DNA of 53,960 nucleotides from Candidatus Sumerlaeia bacterium (GCA_026415575.1 JAOAGV010000005.1:24215-78174), one strand, 5' to 3'. Counted from the stretch's first letter, positions 35,961 to 46,572 are shown. A program made the numbers and translations. The notes: a model not told the origin generated them from the sequence alone.

Positions 35961-36056
35961 TAAGAGCCTATCCGAAAACGTGGCTTGGCCGTCTTGGCTA
36001 AGATGCTTGAGCGGCACGCCCAAGCCACGATCGAACGGTTTTCAGATAGACTCTAA
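35961..36056 (+). mobile_element. 90-bp IS5-like MITE with TAA target duplication
   Basis: GAGCCTATCCGAAAAC (35964-35979) and GTTTTCAGATAGACTC (36038-36053) form 16-bp terminal inverted repeats with 14 of 16 pairing. Both ends are flanked by TAA (35961-35963 and 36054-36056), a 3-bp duplication as made by IS5-group elements. The ends continue inward as a second inverted repeat, CGTGGCTTGG with CCAAGCCACG. No transposase frame fits in 90 bp, so it must be moved in trans. Confidence 0.7.
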
Positions 36057-36089
36057 AAAGACGGGGCGGGCTGACATGCCCGCCCCGTC
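36055..36089 (-). terminator. Terminator for glnA
   Basis: A perfect 11-bp stem, GACGGGGCGGG (36060-36070) with CCCGCCCCGTC (36079-36089), followed on the minus strand by CTTTTTAGAG. It lies about 175 bp past the glnA stop and touches the duplicated TAA of the MITE. Confidence 0.75.
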
Positions 36090-36264
36090 ACGGTAATGGG
36101 GATCAACGCGTCGCGGTTTGATGGCTTATCCAGGCGCGCTCTATGTTTTTGCGACAGCGTCAATTCCCATTTTTCGTATCGCTGCCGTGGCCTTTGTGTT
36201 CGGGAAACCCACCATCCGCGCATTAGAACTCTTCTCGCACAAAGCACCTCGGCCTCGGCCGCCG

Positions 36265-37683
36265 TTAGCAGTCATAGTAGGCGGCAAACTCCCACGGATG
36301 CGGCCGCAGGCGCAACGCGTCCACTTCCTTTGTCCGCTTGTATTCGATCCACGTCTCAATTACGTCCTGCGTGAACACGTCGCCCTTGAGCAGGAAGGCA
36401 TGGTCTTTTTCAAGCGCGTTGAGCGCCGCATCGAGCGAACCGGGCACCTGCGGAACTTTTTTGGCGATTTCGGGCGGCAGATCGTAGATGTTTTTGTCGA
36501 GGGGCTCGCCCGGATCCATCCGGTTCTGGATGCCGTCCAGCCCCGCCATGAGAATCGCGCTGAAGCTGTAATAGGGGTTGCACGACGGGTCGGGCGGACG
36601 GAACTCGATCCGTTTGGCCTTCGGCGAGGGCGAATACATCGGAATCCGCATGGCCGCCGACCGGTTGCGCTGCGAGTAGGCGAGGTTGACCGGCGCCTCG
36701 AAGCCCGGCACCAGCCGCTTGTAGGAGTTGGTCGTCGGCGCGCAAAACGCCATCAAGGCCGGTGCATGTTTGATCAGACCGCCGATGAAGTGGAGCGCCA
36801 TTTCGCTGAGTCCGGCATAGCCGTCGCCGGCAAACAGCGGCGTATTGCCCTTCCACAGCGACACGTGGGTGTGCATACCGCTGCCGTTGTCGCCGAAAAT
36901 CGGCTTGGGCATAAAGGTGACCGTCTTGCCGTGCGCCCATGCCGTGTTCTTGACGATATACTTATACATCAGACACTTGTCGGCCATGAGCGTCAGGGTG
37001 TTGTAGCGAAGGTCAATCTCGGCTTGGCCGGCCGTGGCCACCTCGTGGTGTTGGGCCTCGACCTCGATGCCGCAGGCCTGCAGGTTCATGACCATTTCGG
37101 TGCGAAGGTCTTGGAAATGATCGGTCGGTGGAACCGGGAAATAGCCTTCCTTGTAGCGGGGTTTGTAGCCAAGGTTCCGGCCGTTGTCCTCGCCGCGTCC
37201 GCTGTTCCAAATGCCTTCGACCGAATCTATCTCATAGAAGGCGTGATTTGACCCTTCGGCATAGCGGATGGAGTCGAAGATGAAAAACTCCATCTCCGGG
37301 CCGAAGTAGGCGATGTCGGCGATTCCAGTGCTCTTCAGATAGGCCTCGGCCTTGAGGGCAGTGTTGCGCGGGTCGCGCGAATATTTCTCCTTGGTAACCG
37401 GGTCCACGACATTGCAGACCAAGCTCAGCGTCTTGACCTTGCAAAAGGGGTCAACGAACGCAGTCGCCGGGTCGGGCATGATCAGCATGTCCGACTCGTT
37501 GATTGCCTGCCAGCCGCGAATCGAGGAGCCGTCGAATCCGAAGCCTTCCTCAAAGGATTCCTCTTTAAGCTGGTTGGACGGCACCGAGAAATGCTGCCAT
37601 TGGCCGGGAAAATCCATGAACTTGAAGTCTATGATCTGGACTCCCTCCTTTTCGATCATCCCGAGGATTTCTTTAGGTTTCAC
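36265..37683 (-). CDS. glnA: Glutamine synthetase type I (GSI-beta-like)
   Basis: ATP-dependent formation of glutamine from glutamate and ammonium, in a dodecamer in the cytoplasm. With GTG 37683 the protein is 472 residues, like E. coli GlnA. AGGAG lies seven bases upstream of this GTG, so the longer 37740 start is not used. Visible signatures are [13 protein letters not shown], the metal site EMEFFIF, the ATP-binding [14 protein letters not shown] and the loop KNIYDLPPE, which carries the tyrosine adenylylated by GlnE in the GSI-beta class. A strong terminator lies downstream. Adenylylation control is inferred from this loop. Confidence 0.96.
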   Translation of the reverse strand: MKPKEILGMIEKEGVQIIDFKFMDFPGQWQHFSVPSNQLKEESFEEGFGFDGSSIRGWQAINESDMLIMPDPATAFVDPFCKVKTLSLVCNVVDPVTKEKYSRDPRNTALKAEAYLKSTGIADIAYFGPEMEFFIFDSIRYAEGSNHAFYEIDSVEGIWNSGRGEDNGRNLGYKPRYKEGYFPVPPTDHFQDLRTEMVMNLQACGIEVEAQHHEVATAGQAEIDLRYNTLTLMADKCLMYKYIVKNTAWAHGKTVTFMPKPIFGDNGSGMHTHVSLWKGNTPLFAGDGYAGLSEMALHFIGGLIKHAPALMAFCAPTTNSYKRLVPGFEAPVNLAYSQRNRSAAMRIPMYSPSPKAKRIEFRPPDPSCNPYYSFSAILMAGLDGIQNRMDPGEPLDKNIYDLPPEIAKKVPQVPGSLDAALNALEKDHAFLLKGDVFTQDVIETWIEYKRTKEVDALRLRPHPWEFAAYYDC

Positions 37684-38088
37684 GTGCGTTCTCCTTTTTT
37701 TGTGATTTTGGACCCGACACACGACATAAAAAGGTATCACTTTTTATGCCAGAAGTTTATGGTTTTTTGGAGACTGTCATAAAGCATTTATAATCAATGT
37801 ATTACAGAAAACCGGCGCTTGCCACAGTTCGAGGTGGAGGATTCTTGCTGGTATAGAATCTGGTCAAAGCGGCTAAAATGGGTCAAAGCGATCGCCTGAT
37901 TTGTGCGATGCCTCCAGAATCTGTGGCCTCTGCAAAACCTGCAGATGACTAATAAGCAACTTGTTGCCGGCACAACAACTCACTTGAGAATTGACTTGCG
38001 CGGGGGAATCGAAAACGGTTTCATTCGCATATCCCCGTACGGCTGTGCGCGAAAATGGGGATCATTATTTTGCGAGGGGGAAATTTCC
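37684..38088. other. Divergent intergenic region between glnA and glgA
   Basis: About 400 bp, noticeably AT-rich in the first half, serving two divergent genes. It contains a clear TATAAT (37789-37794) on the + strand. I searched the glnA side for a -24/-12 sigma-54 pair and saw no convincing one. No riboswitch-like structure is apparent. Confidence 0.45.
37767..37794 (+). promoter_or_regulatory. Putative + strand promoter upstream of glgA
   Basis: A perfect TATAAT at 37789-37794 has TTGGAG (37767-37772) 16 bases upstream, a 3/6 match to the -35 hexamer. The distance to the glgA start is about 295 bp, implying a long leader if this promoter is used. Confidence 0.35.
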
Positions 38089-39564
38089 ATGAAAATTTTG
38101 CTGGCCACGCCCGAATGTGTTCCGTTTGCCAAAACCGGCGGTCTGGCCGATGTCGCCGGCGCCCTGCCGCGCTCGTTGGCCGCGCTGGGTCACGACGTGC
38201 GTGTGATCCTGCCGATGCATAAATCGGTTTCTCCCGACAAGTTCCCCATTCGCCCGCTGCTCGACGAAATGATTGTCCATTTTCCCGGCAACTGGCAGAT
38301 CGGCTATATCCGCGAAACCGCATTCCCCGGCACGGAAATTTCCGTCTATCTGGTCGGCCACGACCACTACTTTGCGCGCGACGGGCTTTATGGCGAGCAG
38401 GGAGCGGACTATGCTGATAATGCCGAGCGGTTCGCTTTTTTCTGCATGGCCGCGCTGTGGACGTTGAAAGGGATTAACTGGCAACCCGACATCATTCACT
38501 GCAACGACTGGCAAACCGCTCTGATTCCCACCTATTTGCGCAATCTCTGGATTTTGAAGAACGATCCTTTTTATCAGTCCATCAAGACCGCTTACACCAT
38601 CCACAATCTGGCCTATCAGGGACAGTTCGGGCCGGCGGTTCTGCCGCGCATCGGTCTGGATGATTCCGTCTTTCACCCCGAAGGCTTGGAGTTTTACGGC
38701 AATGTGAACCTGATGAAAGCGGGCATTGTGTATGCCGACGTGCTGACGACAGTCAGTCAGCAGTATGCGCGCGAAATTCAGACGCCCGAATTCGGCTGCG
38801 GTCTCGAAGGCATTCTGACCGCCCGTGCCGACCGCCTCTACGGCATCATGAACGGCATAGACTACTCCGTGTGGAATCCGGAGCTCGACGAGTTCATCGC
38901 CGCCCATTATTCCCCTGCCAATTTGGCGGGCAAAGCCAAATGCAAAGCCGCCCTCCAGAAAGTCAACAAACTCCCTGAAGACCCGAACGCGCCGCTCATT
39001 GGCATGATTTCGCGCCTCGATAAACAAAAAGGATTCGATCTGCTGGCCGAATGCATCGGCGATATCATGGCCCTTGGCGTGCAGATGGTCATTCTGGGCA
39101 CGGGCGACCCCGTCTATCATGAAATGCTGCAGGCCGCGGCGCAGAAATATCCCGACCAATTGGCCGTCAATCTCATGTTCAACAACGCCCTCGCCCACCA
39201 GATCGAGGCCGGCGCCGACATGTTTCTCATGCCTTCGCGCTACGAACCGTGCGGCTTAAATCAACTCTACAGCTTGAAATACGGCACCATTCCGATTGTG
39301 CGCAAGACAGGCGGGCTGGCCGACAGCATTGCCGACGCCACGGCGCAGTCGGTTCGCAAGGGCGCCGGCACGGGCTTTGTGTTCGAGGAATACACGGCCG
39401 CGGCGCTGTTTGCCGCCGTCAAGCGCGCCGTCAAAATGTATCGGGACAAAGGCGACTTGTGGGAACGCCTGATGCAGAATGCCATGGCGCAGAACTTTTC
39501 ATGGGACGCATCGGCCAAAGCCTACGAAGCGCTGTTCGAGAAGGTTATCGCAGCGGGAAGTTAA
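38089..39564 (+). CDS. glgA: Glycogen synthase (ADP-glucose type)
   Basis: GT5 glycogen synthase extending alpha-1,4-glucan from ADP-glucose. The ATG at 38089 follows GAGGGGG and gives the family N-terminus MKILLATPECVPFAKTGGLA, which holds the KTGGL ADP-glucose-binding motif. YTIHNLAYQG, the ISRLDKQKGFDL hinge, MPSRYEPCGLNQLYSLKYGT and the second KTGGLAD motif follow. Length 491 residues is normal. The open frame runs 62 codons further upstream but without a start signal. No glgB, glgC or glgP is adjacent, so glycogen genes are scattered. Confidence 0.95.
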   Translation: MKILLATPECVPFAKTGGLADVAGALPRSLAALGHDVRVILPMHKSVSPDKFPIRPLLDEMIVHFPGNWQIGYIRETAFPGTEISVYLVGHDHYFARDGLYGEQGADYADNAERFAFFCMAALWTLKGINWQPDIIHCNDWQTALIPTYLRNLWILKNDPFYQSIKTAYTIHNLAYQGQFGPAVLPRIGLDDSVFHPEGLEFYGNVNLMKAGIVYADVLTTVSQQYAREIQTPEFGCGLEGILTARADRLYGIMNGIDYSVWNPELDEFIAAHYSPANLAGKAKCKAALQKVNKLPEDPNAPLIGMISRLDKQKGFDLLAECIGDIMALGVQMVILGTGDPVYHEMLQAAAQKYPDQLAVNLMFNNALAHQIEAGADMFLMPSRYEPCGLNQLYSLKYGTIPIVRKTGGLADSIADATAQSVRKGAGTGFVFEEYTAAALFAAVKRAVKMYRDKGDLWERLMQNAMAQNFSWDASAKAYEALFEKVIAAGS

Positions 39565-39609
39565 TCGTTTCAGGGGGAATTCGCGGCAGCGGTCCAGACG
39601 TTCCGGTTT

Positions 39610-41199
39610 TTATAGTGCGGCGGTAATTTCCGCAAGAAGCCGGCGAAACTCAGCACTGTTGAGGTGTGCCCAGAAACGGGGAAACTTTTGCAACGCCTCC
39701 TGAACCTCCGCTTTGCAGACCTCCAGATAGTCGTGGACTGCTTCCGCTGCAGAGGCATTTTTTTTCTGCCTGCGGCGCCGCTCTAGAAAATCGCCAACCA
39801 TCTGGGCGGCCACGTCGGCGTCGTGCAGTTCGCCGAGAAAATCCTGCATGCGGCGGACCTCGCGGATCGCGGCCTTGGCCGGTTTACCCAAAGCCTCCTG
39901 CAGCAACTCCAGCGTGTAGCGCAATCGTTTGCACTCAATCCGCAAAGCATGGAGCGTTTCGATCGCGGGTTTGTCCAGAATGGTCTCATACGCGCGCACA
40001 CACTGGTAGTGATCCCAGATCAGCGACGGGGCAACGTGGCGGATGAGGTCGCCGCGCGGCTTGGGGTCGGCCGACAATTGGGCGGCGCGGGCGGCTTCGG
40101 CGTGATGCTCGGCATCGAGCAACTCCTTGCAGGCCTCTTGCAGGTCGCCATACTGGCGGCCGTTAAAGTAGCGAAGCATTTTGCGCCGGGCTGCCACACG
40201 CTGTTTGCGCAAAAACTTCAGGAGCGGCGCCAGGGTGGCGCGCTTGGCTTTTGGCAATTCCTTGCCGTAGCGTTTCACGCGTTCAATCTGCACATCGAGA
40301 TCGCGCACCGGTCCGAGGGCGCGGGTCAGGCGGCGCAATCGCTTTGCCATCCGCCGCTCTTGTTTGGCGGGAAGATAGGGGCCAAACAGGCGCATGGTGG
40401 CGCGCAGTCTGCGCGATGCCGTTCGCATGCGGTGAAGCGCCTCGATGTCGCGGCCTTTGCGTGCGCCGGGTTCGTTTTGTTTCAGCCACGAAAAATAGCG
40501 GCGCAATACTTTGGCGCCGGCCTCGGCAATCGGATCGTCGGCACTGATGGCCAGCTGGGTTTGCCGGACAGTTGAGCCGGTTTTCTTCGGCGGCGCGGCC
40601 TTTTCCCCTTTGTCCGATTCGCGGTGAGCTTGGGCGGCGGTCAGTACCGTCAGCGGACGGTCGAACAGGCTGTTCCACAGATCGGCTTTTTTGTTGGCTC
40701 GTGCCGCTTCTTCGTTGGCATGCGCGCCGTCCACCACCAATCGAACGGACTCCGGCGCGAGCTCAATGGCAAGCAAGCGCGACGTTTGCGTGGAAGAGTA
40801 ATCGAAGGCATCGCCCACGCGGAGCAAAGCGGCAAGAGCCAGAGTCTGCTCGCGCAGGTGCGGCGGCAGCGTTTGAAAAGCGGGCTCTTCCTGCGGCCGG
40901 GCCTTTTTGCGATGAAAGCGGGTGGTGCAGGCCAGCATAGTGCGCTCGTCGGCGCTAAAACCGGCAATGGAGTTGGCAAGGATCAAATCCCGCCCAACGG
41001 TGTCGTGATGAGCGGCATCCTCGGCGTAGGCGATGTTGTGCAGAATGGCGGCGGCTTCCATCAGTCGGCGGCACGATTTTGGCAGACGGTGCACGCCGGC
41101 CAGCGCGTCATAAAGTGCCAGCGACATCTTGGCCACGTGGCGGGCATGCGCCATGTCCACGTGATGCCGTTCGCACAAAGCTTTGATCGTGACCGCCAT
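39610..41199 (-). CDS. Ppx C-terminal-like/CHAD-domain protein
   Basis: 529 residues with two polyphosphate-associated modules. Residues 1-170 resemble the C-terminal HD-fold domain of exopolyphosphatase Ppx/GppA: HARHVAKMSLALYDAL, AAAILHNIAY where the HD dyad is HN, HHDTVGRDLILANSIAGF and TTRFHRKKARP. Residues about 225-529 are a CHAD domain, with many conserved Arg/His/Lys on helices such as LHRMRTASRRLRATMRLF and LHALRIECKRLRYTLELL. CHAD binds polyphosphate; the Ppx-type part may sense or bind it without cleaving, since the phosphatase core is missing. GAGGA precedes the ATG at 41199. Role in polyphosphate granules is inference. Confidence 0.85.
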   Translation of the reverse strand: MAVTIKALCERHHVDMAHARHVAKMSLALYDALAGVHRLPKSCRRLMEAAAILHNIAYAEDAAHHDTVGRDLILANSIAGFSADERTMLACTTRFHRKKARPQEEPAFQTLPPHLREQTLALAALLRVGDAFDYSSTQTSRLLAIELAPESVRLVVDGAHANEEAARANKKADLWNSLFDRPLTVLTAAQAHRESDKGEKAAPPKKTGSTVRQTQLAISADDPIAEAGAKVLRRYFSWLKQNEPGARKGRDIEALHRMRTASRRLRATMRLFGPYLPAKQERRMAKRLRRLTRALGPVRDLDVQIERVKRYGKELPKAKRATLAPLLKFLRKQRVAARRKMLRYFNGRQYGDLQEACKELLDAEHHAEAARAAQLSADPKPRGDLIRHVAPSLIWDHYQCVRAYETILDKPAIETLHALRIECKRLRYTLELLQEALGKPAKAAIREVRRMQDFLGELHDADVAAQMVGDFLERRRRQKKNASAAEAVHDYLEVCKAEVQEALQKFPRFWAHLNSAEFRRLLAEITAAL

Positions 41200-42286
41200 A
41201 ATGGTCCTCGCCTATGCGGCAAAAACTCCAACTCGTCTCGCAAAACCGCACCCAGTTCTTCCTGCCATTGCACAACAGCAAAACTTTCTCGCAAAACCGG
41301 AGGCGGGTCAAGAAAAGGAAAGCTAAAAAATGGTTAGGCCCATCCCTGATTGTTATGCTCCTTGCCTCCGGCAAAACACGAAATAAAGAAAAGAATTGTG
41401 AAAGAGTGGGATATACATATCCCGCTCATTATATTCGGGAGACCATATGTTTGGCTACTCAGAATTCCACATGGGAGATTCTCCGTGCACCCGAGATTCT
41501 CCCGAAATCGGGAGAGAGGCGTTCGATCATGCTGTGGCCGTGGCCTTTTTGGGGGGACTGGAAGCGCTAAAAAGGGAATGGCCTGAGGCCGCGCCCTTGT
41601 TCTTGTGAACAAATCAGCCAGCGCTTTGGACTGCGGCAGCCATGCTGCCGCTTTGTTTTGCGCCAAGATAAAACCCGCCAAGCGTGGGTTATTTCCTCAG
41701 CGCCGTCGCTTTGTCTAACGAGCGACGCTTTCAGAAAAGCGGCAGCACGGCTGCCGCACCCCATAGCGCCGGCGCTTTGACTGATGATGGATGATCTTAA
41801 AAAAGCGGCAGCATGGCTGCCGCACTCCAAAGGGAGTGGGGAAAATTTTTACGCATCACGCGGCGGTCTTGCTTTCGCCCGCGGGAAGCGTTTCCCGATT
41901 TCGGAAGATGCGCCCATGTTCACAAGGACATCTGCCGAGATCGCGAAAGGGCCCGCGGGCGAGGGGCTGCCTCTGGGAAGGAACGAAAATGGGAGGGGTA
42001 ATGGGAAATGATGAATCCGGAATGATGAATGATGAATTATTGTGTGTGTTTGGCTCTGCTCAAGAAAGGAAAATTTACCCCACTGACGACGCGTCTACCC
42101 GTTTATCTTTGCGCAAAGCGCATACAAAACCGAACAGGCTGACGGGCTCCAAAAAGTGTTGCCGCGCGCCCAAAACCATGCAAGAAACTCTTTTCGCATG
42201 CGCTTGACGGCGGTACACAGCGGCCGTTCGCGCAGATTGCCGCATACCGCGCCGGGCCCAATCCATTCTTCCATAGGAGGAACTCG
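41200..42286. other. Large repeat-rich intergenic region
   Basis: Nearly 1.1 kb without a supported gene. It contains an A/T-rich left part with inverted repeats (TCTCCCG-AAAT-CGGGAGA near 41500), the palindromic-end elements of 41628-41930, and an ATGATGAAT-type short tandem near 42009-42040. The open frames reported here read repeat DNA. A good AGGAGG lies before the 42287 start. Confidence 0.5.
41628..41930 (+). mobile_element. MITE-like palindromic-end elements, copy B with an inverted extension
   Basis: A 135-bp unit (41628-41762) begins GGACTGCGGCAGCC and ends GGCTGCCGCACCCC, with CCAAGCGTGGGTT and GTCGCTTTGTCTAACGAGCG inside, matching 19380-19514. A second right end (41800-41827, GCGGCAGCATGGCTGCCGCA) follows after CTTTGACTGATGATGGATGA. 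From 41841 to about 41930 the sequence is the inverted form of 19300-19379, including GCAAGACCGCCGCGTGATG on the minus strand. The whole is a composite of two units. Confidence 0.65.
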
Positions 42287-45200
42287 ATGAAACAAACGCG
42301 CCTCGCCCCCACAATCCGGATCGCATGGGTCTGGATGGCGATGTTGGTCTTTGCCCCGACGGCTTTCTCCGACCTGACTCAGCCCATTGTCTCCGAGAAC
42401 GTTGTCTTCGAGGAAACCGACGGTTTCCTGATTGTCGAAGCCGAGCATTTCTTCAAGCAGACCCATACCGACAAGCGCGCATGGTATATCACATCGTCCA
42501 AATCAGCGCCGCAAATTCAACCGGATGCCGACCCGCCCCATGTCGCCGGCGCCAGCGGCGGGGCCTATGTCGAGGCGCTTCCCGACACTCGACGCAATGA
42601 AAAAGAAACACTGATCAATGGCGAAAACTTTAGTAATACACCCGGCCAAATGGCCATTCTCTACTATAAGGCCTATTTCAATACGCCCGGGCGCTATTAC
42701 GTCTGGGTCCGAACCCATTCCACCGGCACCGAGGACAACAGCATTCACGTCGGCCTCGATGGCACATGGCCGGAGCATGGCCAACGCATGCAGTTCGGCA
42801 GCGACGGCCGGTGGAAATGGGACAACCGCCAGCGCACCGAGGAAGTCCACACGGGCGTTCCCTTGGAAATCTATTTGGACGTTGAGAAACCGGGCGAGCA
42901 CATCATCCAGTTTTCGATGCGCGAAGATGGTTTCGAGTTTGACAAGTTTATCTTTACCCGCCAGCGCGATTTCAAAGCTCCGGCCGACGCCGGTCCCGCG
43001 CTCAAAGTCAAGAGCGGAACGCTGCCCGGGCCGTTTCCCTTTGCCCCCGCCCCGCCGGCACCGCCCGAGCCGGCTCCCGTCGCGGGCGGAGGTCCGTCCG
43101 GTCCACAAGGCTTGGTCCTTAGCGCTGCCGAGTTTCCCCTCGCCAACAGCGGTTACTATTTGCATCAAGAAAAATGGCTGGCGATCAATCCGGAAAAAAA
43201 TCAGTCCGCCAGAGTCCGACGGCCTTTCCCGTTCCCATCGGGCCGCTATCACGTAACGCTTCAGGCGGTCGGCGAGAGCGACGGCAAGTCCACCTATGAG
43301 GTCCGAATCGGCGACCGCTTTGTCGGCAATTTCACCTGTCCGCTGAGCAAGGGGATGTATGAAGAAGGGCCCCAGTTTGCCTTCACGTGGAAGAATGTGG
43401 AGATCAAAGCGGGCGATGTGGTCGAGGTGCAATCGAAGATTGCCTCCGAGGACGGCAAGGAGTTCAGCCGCGCACGATGGGCGTGGCTGGCGTTTGCGCC
43501 GGCGGATGCGGCCGCCCGGAAAGCGGCCAAAAAAGCCGCCCCCCAAACAGCAGCAGCCGCTCCGGTCCCCGCTGCTCCCATGATTCCGCCCGCGCCTCTG
43601 GTGCAGCCGCGCCGGCCCGACGGCAAGGGCGAGGCCGCCGTTTCTGGCGAACTCAAGCAATGGCACAAAGTCACGCTGACGCTCGACGGTCCGTTTGCCC
43701 ACGAGCGCGACAATGAGCCCAACCCGTTCACCGATTATTGCATGACCGTAACATTTCGCCATGAGTCGGGTGCGCCGATTTACCGCGTGCCGGGCTATTT
43801 CGCCGCCGACGGCAACGCCGCCAACACGTCGGCCGAATCAGGCACGAAGTGGCGTGCTCATCTTTCACCGGACAAACCCGGCCGCTGGACCTACGCGGTC
43901 TCCTTCGTCAAAGGCAAACATGCGGCAATCGGCGGAACCGGCGGCGCACCGCTCAAACCGTTTGATGGCGTCAAGGGCGAGTTCACCATTGCGCCGACGG
44001 ACAAGACCAGACGCGATTTCCGCGCCAAGGGCCGTCTGCAGTACATCGGCGGCCATTATCTGCGCTTTGCCGGCACCGGCGAGTACTTCCTGAAAGCCGG
44101 ACCCGACTCGCCCGAAAACCTTCTCGGCTACGCCGATTTCGATGGAACCTATTCCTATAAACAAAGCGGCAAGGCCCGACCGGGCGAGGCGACTCCGGCG
44201 GGACTCAAAACCTACGCACCCCACCTCGGCGACTGGCGGCCGGGCGACCCGACTTGGAAGGACGGCAAGGGTAAGGGCCTGATCGGTGCCCTGAACTATC
44301 TGGCCTCCAAGGGCCTCAACTCGTTCTCCTTCATGCCCTATAATGCCGGCGGCGACGGCGACGACGTCTGGCCGTTTGTTGAACGCAACGACAAGTTCCA
44401 CTACGACTGCTCGAAACTGGACCAATGGGGTATTGTGTTCGACCACGGAACAGCCCTTGGGCTGCACCTGCACTTCAAACTTCAAGAGCAGGAAATAGAC
44501 GACAACCGCCGCGGCGAGCAGGGGGAAAGCGGCGTGGTGCCCGAATCGCTCGACGGCGGCAAACTCGGCCCCGAACGCAAACTCTATCTGCGCGAACTCA
44601 TTGCCCGCTACGCGCACAACCTTGCCCTCAACTGGAACCTCGGCGAAGAGAATACCCAGGGCACCGAGGAACAGCGCGACATGGCGCAGTTCATCCACGA
44701 CACCGACCCGTATCGCCACAACATCGTGATCCATACGTTTCCGGGGCAGCAGGACAAGGTCTATACGCCGCTGCTGGGCAAAGCCTCGGCGCTGACCGGT
44801 GCGTCGCTGCAAAACGGCTGGGAACAGGTCCACCAGCGCACGCTGAAGTGGGTTGTCGAGTCGGAAAAAGCGGGCAAGCCGTGGGTGGTGGCCAACGACG
44901 AACAAGGGCCGGCCGACATGGGCGTGCCGCCCGATCCCGGCTATCGCGGCCACAGCGGCAAAGCCGTCCAAGGCGAAAGGGAATACGACCTACACGACAT
45001 CCGCAAACTGACCCTGTGGGGCAATCTCATGGCTGGCGGTGCGGGTGTCGAATACTACTTCGGCTACAAGCTGCCGGAGAACGACTTGCAGTGTCAGGAT
45101 TTCCGCAGCCGAGACAAAACGTGGGACTATTGCCGCATTGCCCTCGAATTCTTCCGCGACCACAAAATTCCCTTCTGGGAGATGAGGAATGCCGATTCTC

Positions 45201-45466
45201 TTGTGGGCAACGCCGCCGCCAACAACAGCCGGTTCTGCTTTGCAAAGGCGGGTGAGATTTATCTTGTCTATCTTCCGGCGGGCGGCACCGCCGAACTGGA
45301 TTTGACGGGTGCGGCGGGTAACTTCCGCGTGCAGTGGTTCAATCCGCGCACGGGCGGGTCGCTTCTGGACGGCGCGGTGAAGCAAATCCCGGGCGGCGGA
45401 AAAGTCTCCCTCGGCGCGCCCCCGAAAGACGCTACCGAAGACTGGCTGGCTGTGGTAAAAAAATAG
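42287..45466 (+). CDS. Secreted DUF5060/apiosidase-like multidomain glycosidase
   Basis: 1,059 residues, start ATG 42287 after AGGAGG, with a signal peptide ([16 protein letters not shown]). Two carbohydrate-binding-like modules come first (about 35-225, [10 protein letters not shown] type, and 285-405), joined by Pro/Ala-rich linkers. A DUF5060 domain (about 452-560, [20 protein letters not shown]) precedes a TIM-barrel catalytic region of the DUF4038/apiosidase-like kind, with [20 protein letters not shown], a probable acid Glu in [11 protein letters not shown] and [13 protein letters not shown] small C-terminal collagen-binding-like beta domain ends the protein. It probably removes plant- or algal-polysaccharide side chains; the sugar is unknown. 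Family order is known for soil and marine polysaccharide degraders. Confidence 0.85.
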   Translation: MKQTRLAPTIRIAWVWMAMLVFAPTAFSDLTQPIVSENVVFEETDGFLIVEAEHFFKQTHTDKRAWYITSSKSAPQIQPDADPPHVAGASGGAYVEALPDTRRNEKETLINGENFSNTPGQMAILYYKAYFNTPGRYYVWVRTHSTGTEDNSIHVGLDGTWPEHGQRMQFGSDGRWKWDNRQRTEEVHTGVPLEIYLDVEKPGEHIIQFSMREDGFEFDKFIFTRQRDFKAPADAGPALKVKSGTLPGPFPFAPAPPAPPEPAPVAGGGPSGPQGLVLSAAEFPLANSGYYLHQEKWLAINPEKNQSARVRRPFPFPSGRYHVTLQAVGESDGKSTYEVRIGDRFVGNFTCPLSKGMYEEGPQFAFTWKNVEIKAGDVVEVQSKIASEDGKEFSRARWAWLAFAPADAAARKAAKKAAPQTAAAAPVPAAPMIPPAPLVQPRRPDGKGEAAVSGELKQWHKVTLTLDGPFAHERDNEPNPFTDYCMTVTFRHESGAPIYRVPGYFAADGNAANTSAESGTKWRAHLSPDKPGRWTYAVSFVKGKHAAIGGTGGAPLKPFDGVKGEFTIAPTDKTRRDFRAKGRLQYIGGHYLRFAGTGEYFLKAGPDSPENLLGYADFDGTYSYKQSGKARPGEATPAGLKTYAPHLGDWRPGDPTWKDGKGKGLIGALNYLASKGLNSFSFMPYNAGGDGDDVWPFVERNDKFHYDCSKLDQWGIVFDHGTALGLHLHFKLQEQEIDDNRRGEQGESGVVPESLDGGKLGPERKLYLRELIARYAHNLALNWNLGEENTQGTEEQRDMAQFIHDTDPYRHNIVIHTFPGQQDKVYTPLLGKASALTGASLQNGWEQVHQRTLKWVVESEKAGKPWVVANDEQGPADMGVPPDPGYRGHSGKAVQGEREYDLHDIRKLTLWGNLMAGGAGVEYYFGYKLPENDLQCQDFRSRDKTWDYCRIALEFFRDHKIPFWEMRNADSLVGNAAANNSRFCFAKAGEIYLVYLPAGGTAELDLTGAAGNFRVQWFNPRTGGSLLDGAVKQIPGGGKVSLGAPPKDATEDWLAVVKK

Positions 45467-45724
45467 CGGCCGGCAAAACAGCTCTCACACAGCAGTCCTT
45501 ACACGGTGCGCGCACTCACACTGGGGGTGGAGATTTTTTTGATTGGCAAGACTCACGAGATCAAAAGGGGGCGACAGGGGCTGCATGCAAGACGGGTCAT
45601 CCGTTAAAAGCGGGCCAACTATCAGCAAGTGCATAAAGCCCATCCCTGCTGCGATTGCATCAGCCCCCCGCTTGAATTGAGTATGAGGTTTTTTGCCCAA
45701 ACCCCAACCGCCACTATGGCGGGT

Positions 45725-46300
45725 CTATGGTAGGATTCGTTTCTCGTTGAGCAACCGGGCCAGAACAAACAGCCATTCACTCAGGCGGTTGAGATAGGGA
45801 ATCAGCCCGCGAGCAGGCAGAACTTTTCGCGCCACGGCTGTACACGTCCGCTCGACGCGACGGCAGATTGCGCGCGCACTGTGGGCCGCCGCGCCAGCCA
45901 ACTTGCCGCCCGGCACCACAAACCCGCGGCACGGGCGCAGGCGTGCCTTGGCCGCGGCAATCTCGCCGTCCAGTTGCCCGATCATCTTTTCGATTCTTTG
46001 CTGCGCCCTGTTGAGGTCCTTGCCGCGGACGAATAGCATGGCACCAAGATCAAACAGCTCGCCCTGCACGCGTTCGACCTGCTGAATCGGCTTTTTTGAT
46101 TTCGCGCTTTTCGACGCCTTCAAATGGCTGACAACCACGCCCAAAGCACAATTGAGCTCGTCGAGGTCGCCCAGCAGAGCAACGGCCGGATGGTCCTTGC
46201 CGACACGCCCCGTGCGGGGCAGAAAGGTCTGCCCGCTGTCGCCCGGACGGCGTCGGGCGGCAGTACCTGCGCCGGTCAAATCAGCCTTTGCCTTTCTCAT
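45725..46300 (-). CDS. PduO-type ATP:cob(I)alamin adenosyltransferase
   Basis: 191 residues. It transfers adenosyl from ATP to cob(I)alamin to make coenzyme B12. The N-terminal ATP loop reads GDSGQTFLPRTGRVGKDHP, followed by LGDLDELNCALGVV, the RAICRRVERT helix with the conserved Arg/Glu, and the family end YLNRLSEWLFVLARLLNEK. The usual Lys-Ile-Tyr-Thr start before GD is replaced by an Arg-rich segment. The product could serve the B12-binding radical SAM or other B12 enzymes elsewhere. I saw no cobalamin riboswitch in its leader. Confidence 0.9.
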   Translation of the reverse strand: MRKAKADLTGAGTAARRRPGDSGQTFLPRTGRVGKDHPAVALLGDLDELNCALGVVVSHLKASKSAKSKKPIQQVERVQGELFDLGAMLFVRGKDLNRAQQRIEKMIGQLDGEIAAAKARLRPCRGFVVPGGKLAGAAAHSARAICRRVERTCTAVARKVLPARGLIPYLNRLSEWLFVLARLLNEKRILP

Positions 46301-46572
46301 CGTACGTGATTGGGTCTCCCCATGACCTTTTTCTCAAGCGGCAAGTTCAATCATCTTGCAACACAAGAGTGCCGACCTCGAACGCCGGAAGCAAGGAAAA
46401 GGTCTATCGGAATTGAGTCGCTAAAAAACCCAGCATTAGCGCTTGACAGGAATTACAACCGTTGCTCATGGTTCTCCGCAGTAGTGGGCAGCGGGCAAAA
46501 AGCAGAAGAAACTGCAAGGCCCTCGAAGGGCGCCAAATCGGATAAAGTCGGGTCTGGGGAAAGAGAGAAACG

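Noticed and set aside
36265-37750. Sigma-54 promoter for glnA
   Set aside because: No GG-N10-GC pair with the right spacing and flanking bases was visible upstream of the GTG start.
46301-46572. Cobalamin riboswitch upstream of the adenosyltransferase
   Set aside because: No B12-box-like sequence or suitable paired arms are visible, and the region is mostly the leader of the divergent MshEN gene.
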